Shown here piece by piece: positions 11,206 through 23,044 of a stretch of DNA of 64,000 bases. The notes under the pieces were generated by a model. That model did not search any database. It worked only from the letters and a program-made list of their open reading frames with translations, and was not told where the DNA came from. Source of the stretch: Macrothele yani (Eukaryota; Arthropoda; Arachnida; Araneae; Macrothelidae); assembly GCA_039090855.1 (NCBI GenBank), contig CM077011.1:136092749-136156748 (forward strand). Direction: 5' to 3'. Position 1 is the stretch's first letter. Each line of letters starts with the position of its first letter. The translations under genes and the position numbers were made by a program.

Positions 11206-11345
11206 TGCCATTGATGTCCAGGGTTGACGTAGACTATCCAGGTGTGTATGGACTGACCACTTGGCAATGGCGGCACAAATCACATCCAAGTTAAATGTTC
11301 GAGGCCTATGTAGCAACAGCAAGTAAATGGTGTGGCACATACCGT
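11206..11345 (+). pseudogene. Tc1-like transposase middle fragment, inverted relative to its N-terminus
   Basis: The nucleotide sequence here (for example ttggcaatggcggcacaaat) matches the minus strand near 37680-37740, inside another Tc1 transposase remnant. It would follow the helix-turn-helix piece found on the opposite strand at 10513-10682. No intact frame. Confidence 0.5.
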
Positions 11346-11581
11346 ATACCCTAGGCCAGGGATGAGGAACCTGTGGCCTTCTAGGCCATTAAGTGTGGCA
11401 TTTTGAAGGAATCCAAATTTTGCAGAACAAATCCTTTTACTTTTATTAATGTGTTTTTGTTTGCCCTTTATTAATTTTACTAGATGAAAGCCTGTCAATA
11501 ATGATGGGGAAAAATAAAATTTATGATATAGAAATTGACATTTATTTTTCGAGTTCCATGTCAATAGATGGCGACGTTGGC

Positions 11582-13011
11582 TCACAGCTTTCTGAAAATT
11601 TCCCCAGCAGTCGGTTGTGGAATTTGATACGACGGGCTGTCTGTTATGCGTTTTGTAAAACCTTTAGTCTCTATTACGTCAACACTTCCTTGTATACAAC
11701 ATTTTTCATATATACTAACTGTGAACCCTGTATCAATTTCCCGTTCTTTTCCGTGAACTATTTTTATCTTGATGTCGTCAGATCGTGGTACTCTTGATGT
11801 TGCTACATACAGATGACCGTGGCTAAACACTGGTTCAGGTAGATATATTTTGACTTTTTCTACCGTCTGTCCCTGAGCCTTGTTGATGGTCATGGAAAAA
11901 GCAAGTTTAACTGGAAACTGCCGTCATCTTAAAACAAATGGCACGTCTGTGCTGGTTGGGACTAAATTGATGCGAGGAATGAAGACAGTCTCCTTTTCCG
12001 CTGTGCGTGTCAAGACTTGGGCAATGATTAGATTGGGTTTCAAGGATTTTACAGCTAATCGCATCCCATTGTACCGTCTAATGTCGGATTTGTGGTCTTG
12101 AAGAATTACCATGGTAACCTTTGCCAGCTGAATGTCATGCAGCGCGGCATCATTAATGCTTTCTTGTTCAACTTCATGAAGCATTTTGCATGCGTCAGCA
12201 AAAGGATTATTTAGAGACATGAAAGTGCTTAACTCTTGCATCAGACTTTGATTGCACTGGGCGTTTTCCCTAATCTTCATTCTTTAATCACCAGCCTCTC
12301 CCGGGTCCAATATATACAGTTGAGCAAACTTTCTCTGGTCCCCATTTGCTGGGTGCAAAGCTCCTGCTCGATGGTAAATTTGACCATTAATTCGGAAACA
12401 ATAGGGACCGTATCCAGGAGGCGGAGCAATGTTAGCTCCCATGGACACAAACATCAAAGCGCTATTTATTGACTTTTGTTGTCCACGAAATTTTTAGAAT
12501 GTTGATGCTGCCTTTTCATTAACTGCTGAATAACAGGGGCTGATCTTATAGCATCTAATTTTACTTTGCTTTTATGACAGCATTACGTAAAAAGTTTGAC
12601 AGATGGCTGTTCTGCCGCAAAGTGCTTTGCAGGACAAAATTTGCAAATACTGTCCATGGAACCACAGTTATGAGCGTCTACATTTGGTTCTACAACGTTA
12701 ACTGCGTCAAGAACAGCTTGGTTTTTAATTCGTGGATTTTGTCGGCAGATTGCATCACCATGTAATATTTGCGCTTGTGACATGTTTGCAATCTGATGTC
12801 ATTTGCAACCTTGTGCAACTTATGACGTCATGTTTGCAATTTGGTGTCGTTCCAGACTTTGATCAATTTGCTGAGGAGCGACGATGATTCCGATCGTATT
12901 CTCAACAGACATACTTTCCCGACGGGCCCTTTCTTGCTCCGCCTTTTGTCTTTTTGCTGTTTCCTTCTGGAAAGCTACACCCTCAGCAGATTTTTTCCAT
13001 TTAAGAGGCAT
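11582..13011 (-). pseudogene. Helitron Rep-helicase, internally deleted
   Basis: Minus strand. The N-terminal part starts near 13011 (MPLKWKKSAEG) and has a Cys-rich segment with CKFCPAKHF near 12640. The Helitron-type stretch GPYCFRINGQIYHRAGALHP follows at about 12410-12350. The next piece (12280-11924) begins with the post-Rep linker region (AQCNQSLMQELSTF) and after DHKSDIRRYNGMR passes straight into the helicase end (LAVKSLKPN, FIPRINLVPT). The rest of Rep and most helicase motifs are therefore missing. The final piece (11893-11582) has [10 protein letters not shown] and LYVATSRV, the last helicase motifs. Frames shift several times. The termini (5' TC, 3' CTRR hairpin) were not located. 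Confidence 0.85.
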
Positions 13012-13140
13012 ACTTGCAGTGTTGTTAAAACTCAAGCAAAAAAAGTCTATGTTTTGAGACAAAAACCACAATATAAATGAAATGACTTTGAATCGCACAC
13101 ACCCGAAAAACTCTAACTTCAAATAAAAGAAAAATGATGT

Positions 13141-13320
13141 AAATAAAACATCAAACAGGAACCGTTACGGATAACACAGTGTGAACACCGAAATATAAAT
13201 GTTCATCTCCTTCTGTTACACAGCGTACATAAACAAAACATTAAACACGAACGGTTACGGATAACACAGTGTGAACACCAGAATATAAATGTTCGTCTTT
13301 TTCTGTTAAACAGCGTAATA
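13141..13320. repeat. Two 90-bp direct repeats
   Basis: A unit containing cggttacggataacacag, gtgtgaacacc and atataaatgttc occurs twice; the shared ataacacagt starts at 13171 and 13261. It lies between the Helitron N-terminus and the next hAT element and may be Helitron leader sequence. No coding content. Confidence 0.7.
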
Positions 13321-14294
13321 CAGCATATCAAGGGTATGTGAAGCAGGGATCATAGCATACTTCTGGAAAATTTTAGGTAAGAATTTTAGGAATTTTAGGA
13401 ATTTTTAGAAAAATTTTAGGAAAATTTTAGGAGTGTATTTCAATAAAAACTAGATGTATATTTGTATACATCTAGTAAAACAACTTTGTATACATTGTAA
13501 AGAGTTTGCTTCACACCCTTCAACCATATATACTGATAGAATGCGCATGACATCAAAATTTCTGGCTCCAACATAAAATCACATGACAACAGTCAAAAAG
13601 ATGGGTTACACCTGCTATGCTTATGGTTGCTCTGACCGATATAGTAAAGAAAGTTCTATGATTTTTCATGGGTAAGAAACGAATTAAATACCTAAGTCAA
13701 TAAAGTTCAATTACTTAACCAGAAACTTGCAGCTATTGATATAAAAATATAGTAACTTAAGAAAAAAATGGAATGCATGTTCCAAATTCTTCGCAAATGT
13801 TCATCACATTATAAATCACAAAATGTAAACAACACGATCATGCATGTATATAGCTCATAAGTAAACTTACCTGAAGAGTTTTCATTATATATGAGGTGCA
13901 TTCAAATAATACACCGAAAACACTGAAGTTCTGCAGCGTAAATTAGTAATCATAACAGCATTTGTACACGAAATTTGGAGTCTGATGATGACGTGCCCAA
14001 TGTTTGAGCCATGGCGGCTTTGATGCAGCTATTGCCAATGCACAGTCCATTAGTATATATGGTCGAAGTTCACACCCAAATTTTTTGCATAACGTCTAAT
14101 GTCTAAAGTTTAAGTATGATTTACTTCTAATGTTCAGTTCTTATCTGTTCACGTGTTATTATCATATTCAAGTATATTTACCACATTCAAGTTTCACTTT
14201 GAACATTAATATGCTGTTGAACCAGAAGCAATTCACGATTTTCACAGTAAAGTTTTCAGGTTTCACATTAAACTATAATATCCTAAAAAGGTAA

Positions 14295-14650
14295 TTGAAA
14301 ACCAAGAACTATGTACAATTGTTCACTGAATTACTTTTTTCATATTATTGTTTTAACCTTTTCCTGATTAGTCTATCTTTTTCTGCTTCCACCACAACTA
14401 ATTTACTTTCAGTTTTCTTTATTTCAGCTGAACCTTGTATGATCAAGTTAGAGGCAACTGCTATTTCAACAGTATTTTGTTTTTCTACAGCTTTTCTCAT
14501 TCTTTCTGTTCCCTCTTGAATTACTGCTAGGAGGCTTCTTTATCTTTTTTTAAGCCTATTTATTTCTGCATCATTTTCTTTTATTTTGTCATCAAACTCA
14601 GCTTTTCTTTTTTTCTCTAGCTGCTTTTCCTTATTTTCCCTCTCTTTTTT
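14295..14650 (-). pseudogene. Residual hAT transposase tail (coiled coil)
   Basis: On the minus strand this encodes the Lys/Glu-rich tail of the El1 transposase, nearly identical to 20617-20925. The same TAA that precedes the tail in the full-length copy is present here. A one-base T-run difference near 14610 and another near 14530 shift the frame. No start codon or catalytic part remains in this copy. Confidence 0.6.
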
Positions 14651-14654
14651 CGAA

Positions 14655-17032
14655 AATAAAAGCATAACAAACAGTGCGAAAACTAGCTCATAAATAGAAT
14701 ATTTGAAACACTCTCAATGTATGCACTCTCAATTATTAGGGATGGTAGAGGGGAAGGGAATAGAACTGTCCAAAATTAGCATGTTTTCGTTGCGCTAGGG
14801 CGCTTAAGCACGGCTAAATTCCTTCAGATACCCCCAATGTTCAAATGATTGAAATGTGCTGATGTTCATGGAATGAAATGGTTGATCAGCTATGATGACC
14901 GCATAAAAGTTCGGGGTGGGGGGAGGGCTTTATTTTTTTTATTTTTTAGTTTATGCAACATTTTACATCACTCCAGTATTTATCTTGTCATCATCAACAA
15001 TCGCAATGCAACTACCGCTTACGATCGCGGATATCAGCAACCGAAAATCTGCCATATCTCTAAGTGATATAACACACAGTATCCTGTTACAGTGTATTGC
15101 AATTGAAAAAAAGGATGTGGAAAAAAGAAACTTTCAGAAATTAAGATCATCAAGTCATGCGTTTCAAAAATCCGTTTTCCTTTATAACGTTTAAAAACAT
15201 GTTTTTGCTTTTTTACCTGTAGTGTAAATAAAAAAACTATGTTGATTTTTTTTTTATGGAATCAGACGTCCGTATGTCTGATTGTCTTCATCTGAGTTCA
15301 CACTTTAGCTACTGTGTACAAGTAGACCTATTTTTTCAGCTCAAAAATATGTAGTTTTGTATATATTCACAGTATAAGTCATTCCTTATTCCCACAGAAC
15401 TGAATTCAGCATATGCAAAATGAAGATCATCAAGACCCGCCCAACACTATGTTTCTGATTGTCTGCTGTTTATATTCAAGAAATGCAAACATGGATCAAT
15501 GGTGAATGCAGCAACTATGATTTTTATTTATTACCAAGAAAAAAAAAAAAAAAGAGCCGTGAAAGCTGTAAAGCTGAAACGGATATTTCTCTCGACCCCC
15601 CCCCATGCACAAAAACATTCCAATTAAGATCAAACAGCAGGAGGACGCGTCCACACAACACAACCTTTGGAATTACCTGATGGAATGGCTCCTTCCTCCT
15701 TCACTTTAACTATAATAGAAACTGTAAAAAAAAAATGCTCCCCAATTTTCGACAAAATTAAATTACCAAATTTACGTCATGATGTTGCAATTTACTAAAA
15801 TACGTTTGTTTATCTGCTGAATATTGCTTAAATCCATTGAAAACTTTTTAATTATAGATGATTTTTTTTATTAAAACAGTAACTCAGACGTCTGAATAAA
15901 AACGTGTTTGTAATTCAAATAGAGTCCATATCATCACAGAAAAAAATTTAAGGATCACTCTGTTTAAATAAACCATGGCATCTAAAAAAAATAATTCACT
16001 TGCTTTTCCTGTAATTTATAATTACCGTTTCTTTTTTTCAATCCGATTATGCAACGTTTTTTTTTTTGCATCTGCTGAAGTTCCTAACGGAATTTGGCGA
16101 AATTTGCACTAGAACTTTATTGTGATGTATCTTAACTACTGTAAAAATTTTACTGTGTTATTTTCAAAATTCAGAAAAATGGATTTCTGAAAATATTCTC
16201 CTAGTCCTTTTGTGCTGTGGAAGTGATAAACAGGTGTTTGCTTTCTTCCCAACCAAGGGCTTCAGATCAGCGCTCCCAGCTGTCAATCAACCGTTGCTAT
16301 GGTAACACCCTTTCTGCTGGAGGCTCACTCTGTCCAAAGAGGCACATATACTTGTCCATAATAAAAATTACCAATGCTAACTTTTAAAGTTTTAAACCGA
16401 TTCAACTGGAATTTTGGAAGTGAGCTTCTGTAATCCAATTACAGTGAATGTAAAAATTTCAGCCACTTTCGTGAAAAATTCGCAAAGATAGTTTTCTTAT
16501 TTTTTATCATAAGTAGTGGAAGTCTCTTGAGGGGAGGGAGGGTGGCATGCACATAAACAAGAAGAAGATGAATGTGTTGTTCAGGCATACTCCTCACTGG
16601 TGGATGCCAGCTGACTTGGTACATACGCGACCCCCTGCAAATGCTAAATGCCTCTTCTTTCCCCTTCCGTTCTCAGTTGTCGGACGGACATCAAGCTCCC
16701 CTTCGACCTACTAGTAATCATCCAATTTTATTGCACTGGAAGTAGTGCCTTTTTTTTCTTTTTTTCCCCCCAGCCAAATTAGGATTTGGTGCACATCGGA
16801 AACCGCTGCCGGTGGTTTCTTTGAGAACAGAGAAAAGGAACTTTAAAAAATGAAGGGGTAACAGTAACACGATTTCCTAAAAGGGCATTTTTTTAAGTAC
16901 TAATTTCAAATTTCAAGGCTTTTCAAGACAGCATTAAAAAAAACACCGTTTTTCCAGGATATTCCAGGCCTTGAAAACGTAATCATGATTTTCCAGGACT
17001 TTCCAGGTTTTCAAGCACGCGTGCGCACCCTG
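14655..17032. mobile_element. El2, left-truncated copy inside the deleted El1
   Basis: Matches the free-standing El2 copy at 43391-46361 from about 43930 onward and ends at the El2 terminus gtgcgcaccctg. It is followed by cgtaatggtaaatttattgg, El1 sequence that lies just to the left of El2 in the other El1 copy. The El2 here therefore inserted about 50 bp away from that site. No protein-coding capacity was recognised. Confidence 0.8.
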
Positions 17033-17185
17033 CGTAATGGTAAATTTATTGGCGTTAATAACGGTTGTGTTTTTAATAAATAAGCTTACGAAAATTTTAG
17101 GATGAATAGCAAATTTTAGGTATAATTTTAGGAATTTAAGGAGGGTCACAAAATATTAGGAATTTTAGGAGGAATGCGATCCCTG

Positions 17186-17554
17186 GTGAAGTAGAACCAA
17201 AATTCCTGACACAAAATTTTTGTATCTCTAAAGAGTTGATCGTGTGATGTAGCACATCTCTGATGTCATGTGAGAATGATTTGAATTAGATGACGTCACA
17301 CCAGCAGCTGTGTTCTTTGTTGCTATGACAACAAAACAAAGTGATATATGCGTGGACTGTGCATGTAGATGATGACATCACCTACACGAAAAGCTAAGCT
17401 TGACGTCAGAAACATTTGTTTCTTGGTTGTTGCTATGACGACTTAAAAAGTGGCACGGCGGAGGACTCTAGCAAATTATATACATATTAGGATTTTAATC
17501 TTAAAATGACCGTATTTAAAAATACCAGAGTAAAAGAAGTTTCAATGAAATAAT
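17186..17554. other. Spacer between two hAT elements
   Basis: No gene recognised. It contains several TGACGTCA-like and gatgacatc segments (17260-17420), without clear repeat structure. Confidence 0.4.
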
Positions 17555-17810
17555 CAGGGTGTCTACTAGTCATGAAAAAGTAATGAGATTGAGCCGGTGG
17601 TCATGAAGTAATGAAAGTGAGTGGGCGGTCATGAAATTGTCTTTTTTGTATCAGCACCTGAATGAAGACAAGTTTGCTCACCTAGAAGAAAACGTGAACC
17701 GGCACCCTTACATAAACTGGCATATGTAGTCGATGCGCCATGAAAGTGAAAAGCACCAGCCGATGCAAGCAAGAGTACAGAGTGACAAGAATGCTGGGTA
17801 CAAGCCAGAG

Positions 17811-17943
17811 ATGTTTACACAACTTACGGACTTTGAGAGAGGCCTGATGGGCTGAAAACTGCAGGGTGATCGGCGTGCATTATAGCCCACCACGTGGATC
17901 GTTCTGACCATACTGTTTGACTGTGTTGGGAGCAGTGGGCACG
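17811..17943 (+). pseudogene. Tc1-like helix-turn-helix fragment
   Basis: Reads TQLTDFERGLMG, a stop, then further paired-like sequence ending near the WEQW-type turn seen in Tc1 transposases. It is only about 130 bases with no catalytic part, a stray fragment inside El3. Confidence 0.5.
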
Positions 17944-17959
17944 TTCACTTCATGTAGTG

Positions 17960-18205
17960 CAGTGCTTCTCAAAGTGTGTTCCGTGGAACCCAGGGTTCTG
18001 CGACGGTTCTCCAGGAGTTCCGCAAGCAATTCGTAAAACAGCTCTGAATTTTTCAAGAAAATCTATGAATTCCATATTTTTCCCAATGACAGTCTTAACC
18101 AATTTCCCACAGCCAATAAAAAACAGTTCAAGAAAATAATACATGTTCTGGAAGGTGCGATCAAGGTAAAACTGTCAAATTTGCGAAAAGAAGAAAGTAC
18201 GATCA
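17960..18205 (+). repeat. Likely hAT MITE fragment
   Basis: Begins cagtgcttctcaaagtgtgt and continues with ttccgtggaacccagggttc, a terminus style seen in many non-autonomous hAT repeats. No matching right end was found, so the call rests on the left terminus alone. Confidence 0.35.
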
Positions 18206-18211
18206 CAGCTA

Positions 18212-19604
18212 CACTGGCGGAAAGTGAAAAAAGAACACCAAGAAGGAATTGGCGGACGATCATGAAATTTACATATGTTAATGGTGTCGAGTTTAAGTAG
18301 GTGTGATGTTAATTTCGGGACCAACCGGTGAGCGCTTACGCCACAGCACGGCATAATATGCAAATTATTGTGGGTGGTATTTAAGGAGTACGGCGAAGTG
18401 AATGTAATCAGTCGTCGGCGTACGGACACGTGCGAAGACCCTGAAGAAGCTGCAATGCCTGGACATGGAAGACGTGTACGATTTCAGCAGTTATCGGACT
18501 TTGAGCGAGGTCGTCTAGTCGAACTCCGCGAGGCCGGGTGGTCGTATCGTCGTATTGCGGAACAAATTGGATCGGAAGTATCGGTGGTGGCGTAGATGGT
18601 CTAAGGAACATTCCCACACGAGAAGACGTGGAACCGGGAGTCACAGATGAGCGGACCGATCGACACATAAGAACAGCGGCGTTGTCAAGCAGAACATCCA
18701 CTGCGATGCAAATCCGAGCTGCCGTTGCACCTGAGGTGACTGTGCAAACAATCCGCAACAGTCTACTGGATGTAGGACTATGTGCACGTGTGCCTCCGAC
18801 TCCAGCCCACCGTCAGGAACGGCTACAGTGGTGTCACCAACGTCTGCACTGGAGAATGCAATAGCGATCTGTCGTGTTCAGCGATGAAAGCAGATTCTGC
18901 TTGGGAGCCTCCGATTGCCGTATGCGTGTTCGCAGACGCACAGGGGAGCGTCTCCACCCTTCTTGCATCCGCCAGCAACACACAGGGCCTACACCTGGCC
19001 TCCTGCTGGTGGGGGAGCGATCAGCTATCACTCCCGTACACAACTAGTGTTTGTACCGGGTACGTTAAACAGCACCTCCTACATCAACATCATTCAGCCC
19101 GTTGTTGTGCCATTTGTAAGGTCGGTCCATCGTGGTGTTTTCCAGCAAGATAACGCACGCCCACACACGGCACCTGCAACGCAACATGCACTTCAGGGTG
19201 TGAGACAACTTCCATGGCCTGCACGTTCACCCGATTTGTCCCCCATTAGGCACGTGCGAGATTTTATGGGACAACTTATCCGGTTTCCACGGCCAGCCAC
19301 GACCATCCCCGATTTACGCGTCCAGGTTGAGGATGCTTGGAACTCAATACTAAAAACTTACATCCAACATCTGTACGACAGACTCCATGCCAGAATTGCA
19401 CAGTGTGACGTAGTTCATGGCGGTTCAACCTCGTACTAACCATGTTACATGGAAATGTTATTTTTCAGTTTACCAGCAAATACAGCTGTATTTTGCCATA
19501 ATGTTTGGATCACGTTATCCTCTGTATTCTGTTATTATGCTGTATAAAATTCGTTGGTATCGGACGTCTCTTTCGTGGTGTTCTTTTTTCACTTTCCGCC
19601 AGTG
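18212..19604 (+). mobile_element. Tc1-like transposon, 1.39 kb
   Basis: Terminal inverted repeats of about 33 bp: cactggcggaaagtgaaaaa on the left, and its complement at 19570-19604. TA flanks at 18210-18211 and 19605-19606. The right flank merges with the target site of the El1 copy, which starts seven bases further on. Confidence 0.92.
18455..19439 (+). pseudogene. Tc1-like transposase, catalytic Glu lost
   Basis: ATG at 18455 gives MPGHGRRVRFQQLSDFERGR and the helix-turn-helix GWSYRRIAEQIG. The frame shifts near 18590 to DERTDRHIRTAALS and APEVTVQTIRNSL, and again near 18860 to FSDESRFCLGA (first Asp). The last segment (about 19010-19439) has FQQDNARPHTA (second Asp intact) and WPARSPDLSPIRHVRDFM, where the usual PIEHVW has Arg in place of the catalytic Glu (codon 19248-19250). 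At least three frame breaks. Confidence 0.88.
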
Positions 19605-20616
19605 TATATTACAGGGATCATAGCATACTTCTGGAAAATTTTAGGTAAGAATTTTAGGAATTTTAGGAATTTTTAGAAAAATTTTAGGAAAATTTTAGGA
19701 GTGTATTTCAATAAAAACTAGATGTATATTTGTATACATCTAGTAAAACAACTTTGTATACATTGTAAAGAGTTTGCTTCACACCCTTCAACCATATATA
19801 CTGATAGACTGCGCATGACATCAAAATTTCTGGCTCCAACATAAAATCACATGACATCAGTCAAAAAGATGGGTTACACCTGCTGTGCTTATGGTTGCTC
19901 TGAGCGATATAGTAAAGGAAGTTCTATGATTTTTCATGGGTAAGAAACGAAATAAATACCTAAGTCAACAAAGTTCAATTACTTAACCAGAAACTTGCAG
20001 CTATTGATATAAAAATATAGTAACTTAAGGAAAAAAAAAATGGAATGCATGTTCCGAATTCTTCGCAAATGTTCATCACATTATAAATCACGAAATGTAA
20101 ACAACCCGATCATGCATGTATATAGCTCATAAGTAAACTTACCTGAAGAGTTTTCATTATATATGAGGCGCATTCACATAATACACCGAAAACACTGAAG
20201 TTCTGCAGCGTAAATTAGTAATCATAACAGCATTTTTACACGAAATTTGGAGTCTGATGATGACGTGCCCAATGTTGGAGCCATGGCGGCTTTGATGCAG
20301 CTATTGCCAATGCGCAGTCCATTAGTATATATGGTCGAAGTTCACACCCAAATTTTTTGCATAACGTCTAATGTCTAAAGTTTAAGTATGATTTACTTCT
20401 AATGTTCAGTTCTTATCTTTTCCCGTGTTATTATCATATTCAAGTATATTTACCACATTCAAGTTTCACTTTGAACATTAATATGCTGTTGAACCAGAAG
20501 CAATTCACGATTTTCACAGTAAAGTTTTCAGGTTTCACATTAAATTATAATATCCTAAAAAGGTAATTGAAAACCAAGAACTATGTACAATTGTTCACTG
20601 AATTACTTTTTTCATA

Positions 20617-20901
20617 TTATTGTTTTAACCTTTTCCTGATAAGCCTATCTTTTTCTGCTTCCACCACAACTAATTTACTTTCAGTTTTCTTTATTTCAGC
20701 TGAACCTTGTATGATCAAGTTAGAGGCAACTGCTATTTCAACAGTATTTTGTTTTTCTACAGCTTTTCTCATTCTTTCTGTTCCCTCTTGAATTACTGCT
20801 AGGGAGGCTTCTTTATCTTTTTTAAGCCTATTTATTTCTGCATCATTTTCTTTTATTTTGTCATCAAACTCAGCTTTTCTTTTTTCTCTAGCTGCTTTTC
20901 C
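20617..20901 (-). CDS. In-frame coiled-coil extension beyond the El1 transposase stop
   Basis: After the TAA at 20902-20904 the same frame stays open for 94 codons. It encodes a Lys/Glu-rich heptad-like sequence (KRKAEFDDKIKENDAEINRL) to a stop at 20617-20619. The other El1 copy keeps the same TAA and tail. The region is coding in character but lies behind a stop. Either readthrough occurs, or the family founder acquired the stop and the tail is a relic. Confidence 0.5.
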   Translation of the reverse strand, partial: GKAAREKRKAEFDDKIKENDAEINRLKKDKEASLAVIQEGTERMRKAVEKQNTVEIAVASNLIIQGSAEIKKTESKLVVVEAEKDRLIRKRLKQ

Positions 20902-23044
20902 TTATTTTCCCTCTCTTTCTGCTTCCTTTCTTTTTACCTTTTGTGATTCTTCTTCCTTCAGCTTATCAACATACTCTTTATAAAATTTATGTGAATCACG
21001 AACACTATTTAACAAATTTCTTGTTATGGGAACTTTACTTACACATCCATAGTGTTTAATGGCCCCTTTAACTATTCTTAATGATGTTATAGTTGAGTCT
21101 TTTAAGTTAGCCTTGTCCTTCCTTAACAGAGCAGTGTTAACCGAAAATCCCCTTTCTGCAGCATTACCATGAGGTAAAACTAAAATTGACTTGATGAGTT
21201 TAGCAAGATTTGAGTATTTTTCTTTTCCGCTAGAGTCTTTAATACTAAATATATTACGCCAGTAATGATCAATCCGCACTGGAATATGCCCTTCCTCTGA
21301 AAATTTCACTAGTTCATCTAGAGTTGGCTTATCGCAATTTAAAAGTTTCCACTCTTCTCTTACTCTATCAATTTGTTCCTCAGAAAGATGCAAAACACTT
21401 GAAATTCTGGTTATTTCCAAAAGTCCTTCAGTGACTGAAAGTTGAGTTGACTCTTTCTTTGGTTCTTTTACCTTTAAAACTTCTATGTCTCTTAGCTTTT
21501 GATTGCAGAATGGCAAATTTGGCTTTAAATATTTTGTGGTTGCAATTAGTGATGATCTTACATCTAAGAGAAATAATTTCTGCCTGGTCTCCTGAACATT
21601 CCTGAGGAGATTTTTTGTCTTCATACCAACTTCTAACTCCCCTAGTTTTTTCCATGAATTTTTGTTTTCAAAATCTACATTCTTTAGGTCTTCTCCAAAT
21701 TTCCCTGCAATAACATCATCTTGGATAAACTGAGCCATAACATTCCTCATTAAAGTATTTAAATCAGAATATAACTGGTGTATTTTTGGTTCTTCACTCT
21801 GATAACATAATGAAAACTTTTCAAAATTTTGGTGTGAAAATGAAATTAATGCTAAATAGCAAGGAGTTAGCTCATTTTTCAGGAAACAGTGAATTCTTTT
21901 ATACCTTGCCGAATTGCGTAGTTGTTTTTCAAATATTTTTTGAGATGGCAAGAAGTTTAAAAAATATTCTTTAATATTTAGCCATTAATATTTAGCCTCT
22001 GGGCTACAGAACCAACGGTTAACCATCTGTTGCTGACATTACGCAAAAGAAATTTGGCTGTGACCAATGTTATATCCTCGACAGATTTATAATCCTCTCG
22101 TCTTGCAGCACTACTCTTTAAAAAGTAATGCATATCAGTAGCAAATTTGTCAAAATCTATATTTAAGCTTGTCAAAAAATTTTTAAATGCATTACTAACA
22201 ACATGCAGGTTGCAAAAACCTAGTTCCAAAGATTTCTGGCCTGTTTCTTGTTTTACAACTTCATTGAATTTGCGTAAAAAGCACTTATTTACATTTGGGC
22301 TGTCCATGGATACACAAATAATTCTGTTCAACGAAATATTGAAGGATGATAACACATCAAGAATTTCTTTTAACAAAATATCTGCTGTTGCATGACTCAG
22401 AAAAACGCTTGTTAAGTATCGGCAAGAAACTGAATTTATTTCTGAAGACCAGTACCTGAGATACACATCCAACTGCCGTTTCACTTGTGTATTTGTAGTT
22501 TCATCAAATGCTATAGTAACCTTTCCTGGGCTACTAGATGCAATGTCTTTTTTCAAATCCTTTTCAAAATATTTTGACAATCCATGTGATATCACATAAG
22601 CAACTTTTTTCTTTAAGTTGCATTTTGGCTGCAATAGCAGAATCAGGAAACATTTCTTTGAAAAGTTCAACTGTTTCAGTGCATGAAACAAAAGACATAT
22701 TGTCCTTAGCAACTTTCATGGCCCATAATGCTTCGGCTTTAGCCAACTGTAAATCATGACTCAGTAATTAATATTTGTTTTGGGCTGAAGAACCCGTCCT
22801 CCAAAGGCTTTCACAGGATGGACTTATTTTGAAATTTACTTTGAAATTTCTGCAAATGTTTTTTCCCTTTATGATGCGCTTTTACTTGTGAAAAGCCACT
22901 ATTAGAAATATTGAAAATTTCTGAACACAATATACACTTAGCAGAAAATATTGTTTCAGTTGCAGAACACCATTCTTTCAACTTCACTCCGTCCAATTCT
23001 TTGGCGAGCCACGCATCTTGAAATTTCGTTTTGGATTTAGGCAT
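20902..23044 (-). pseudogene. El1 hAT transposase, three frame breaks
   Basis: Starts at the Met at 23044 (MPKSKTKFQDAWLAKELDG). A BED-like finger follows: CILCSEIFNIS and HHKGKKH (about 22940-22850). The RNase-H-like core begins with IAFDETTNTQVKRQLDVYLR (first Asp, about 22510) and CVSMDSPNVNKCF (second Asp, about 22310), then NLHVVSNAFKNF. The C-terminal dimerisation region has LVLPHGNAAERGFSVN (about 21180). Frames break near 22750, in an A-run at 22605-22611, and at a 14-bp tandem duplication (21971-21998). Otherwise it is well preserved, suggesting a relatively recent loss. Confidence 0.88.
21971..21998. repeat. 14-bp tandem duplication in the El1 transposase
   Basis: The 14-mer ttaatatttagcc plus one base occurs twice in direct succession (21971-21984 and 21985-21998). 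Fourteen is not a multiple of three, so the duplication shifts the transposase frame exactly where the two long coding segments meet. Confidence 0.85.

Larger units (their letters stand above)
13344..17185 (-). mobile_element. El1 hAT family, deletion derivative (3.84 kb)
   Basis: Starts cagggatcatagcata and ends gcgatccctg, the same termini as the full-length copy at 19612-27380. A 6-bp target-site duplication, gtgaag, flanks it (13338-13343 and 17186-17191). The left 1.3 kb is close to identical to 19612-20925. At about 14650 it jumps directly to the right part of El2, so the transposase gene and the left part of El2 are deleted. It is non-autonomous and could only be moved in trans. Confidence 0.9.

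Noticed and set aside
14849..15680. Open frames inside El2
   Set aside because: They change length and frame between the three El2 copies, so selection on a protein is unlikely.
22147..22759. Plus-strand frames opposite the El1 transposase
   Set aside because: Antisense shadows of a well-supported minus-strand coding region.
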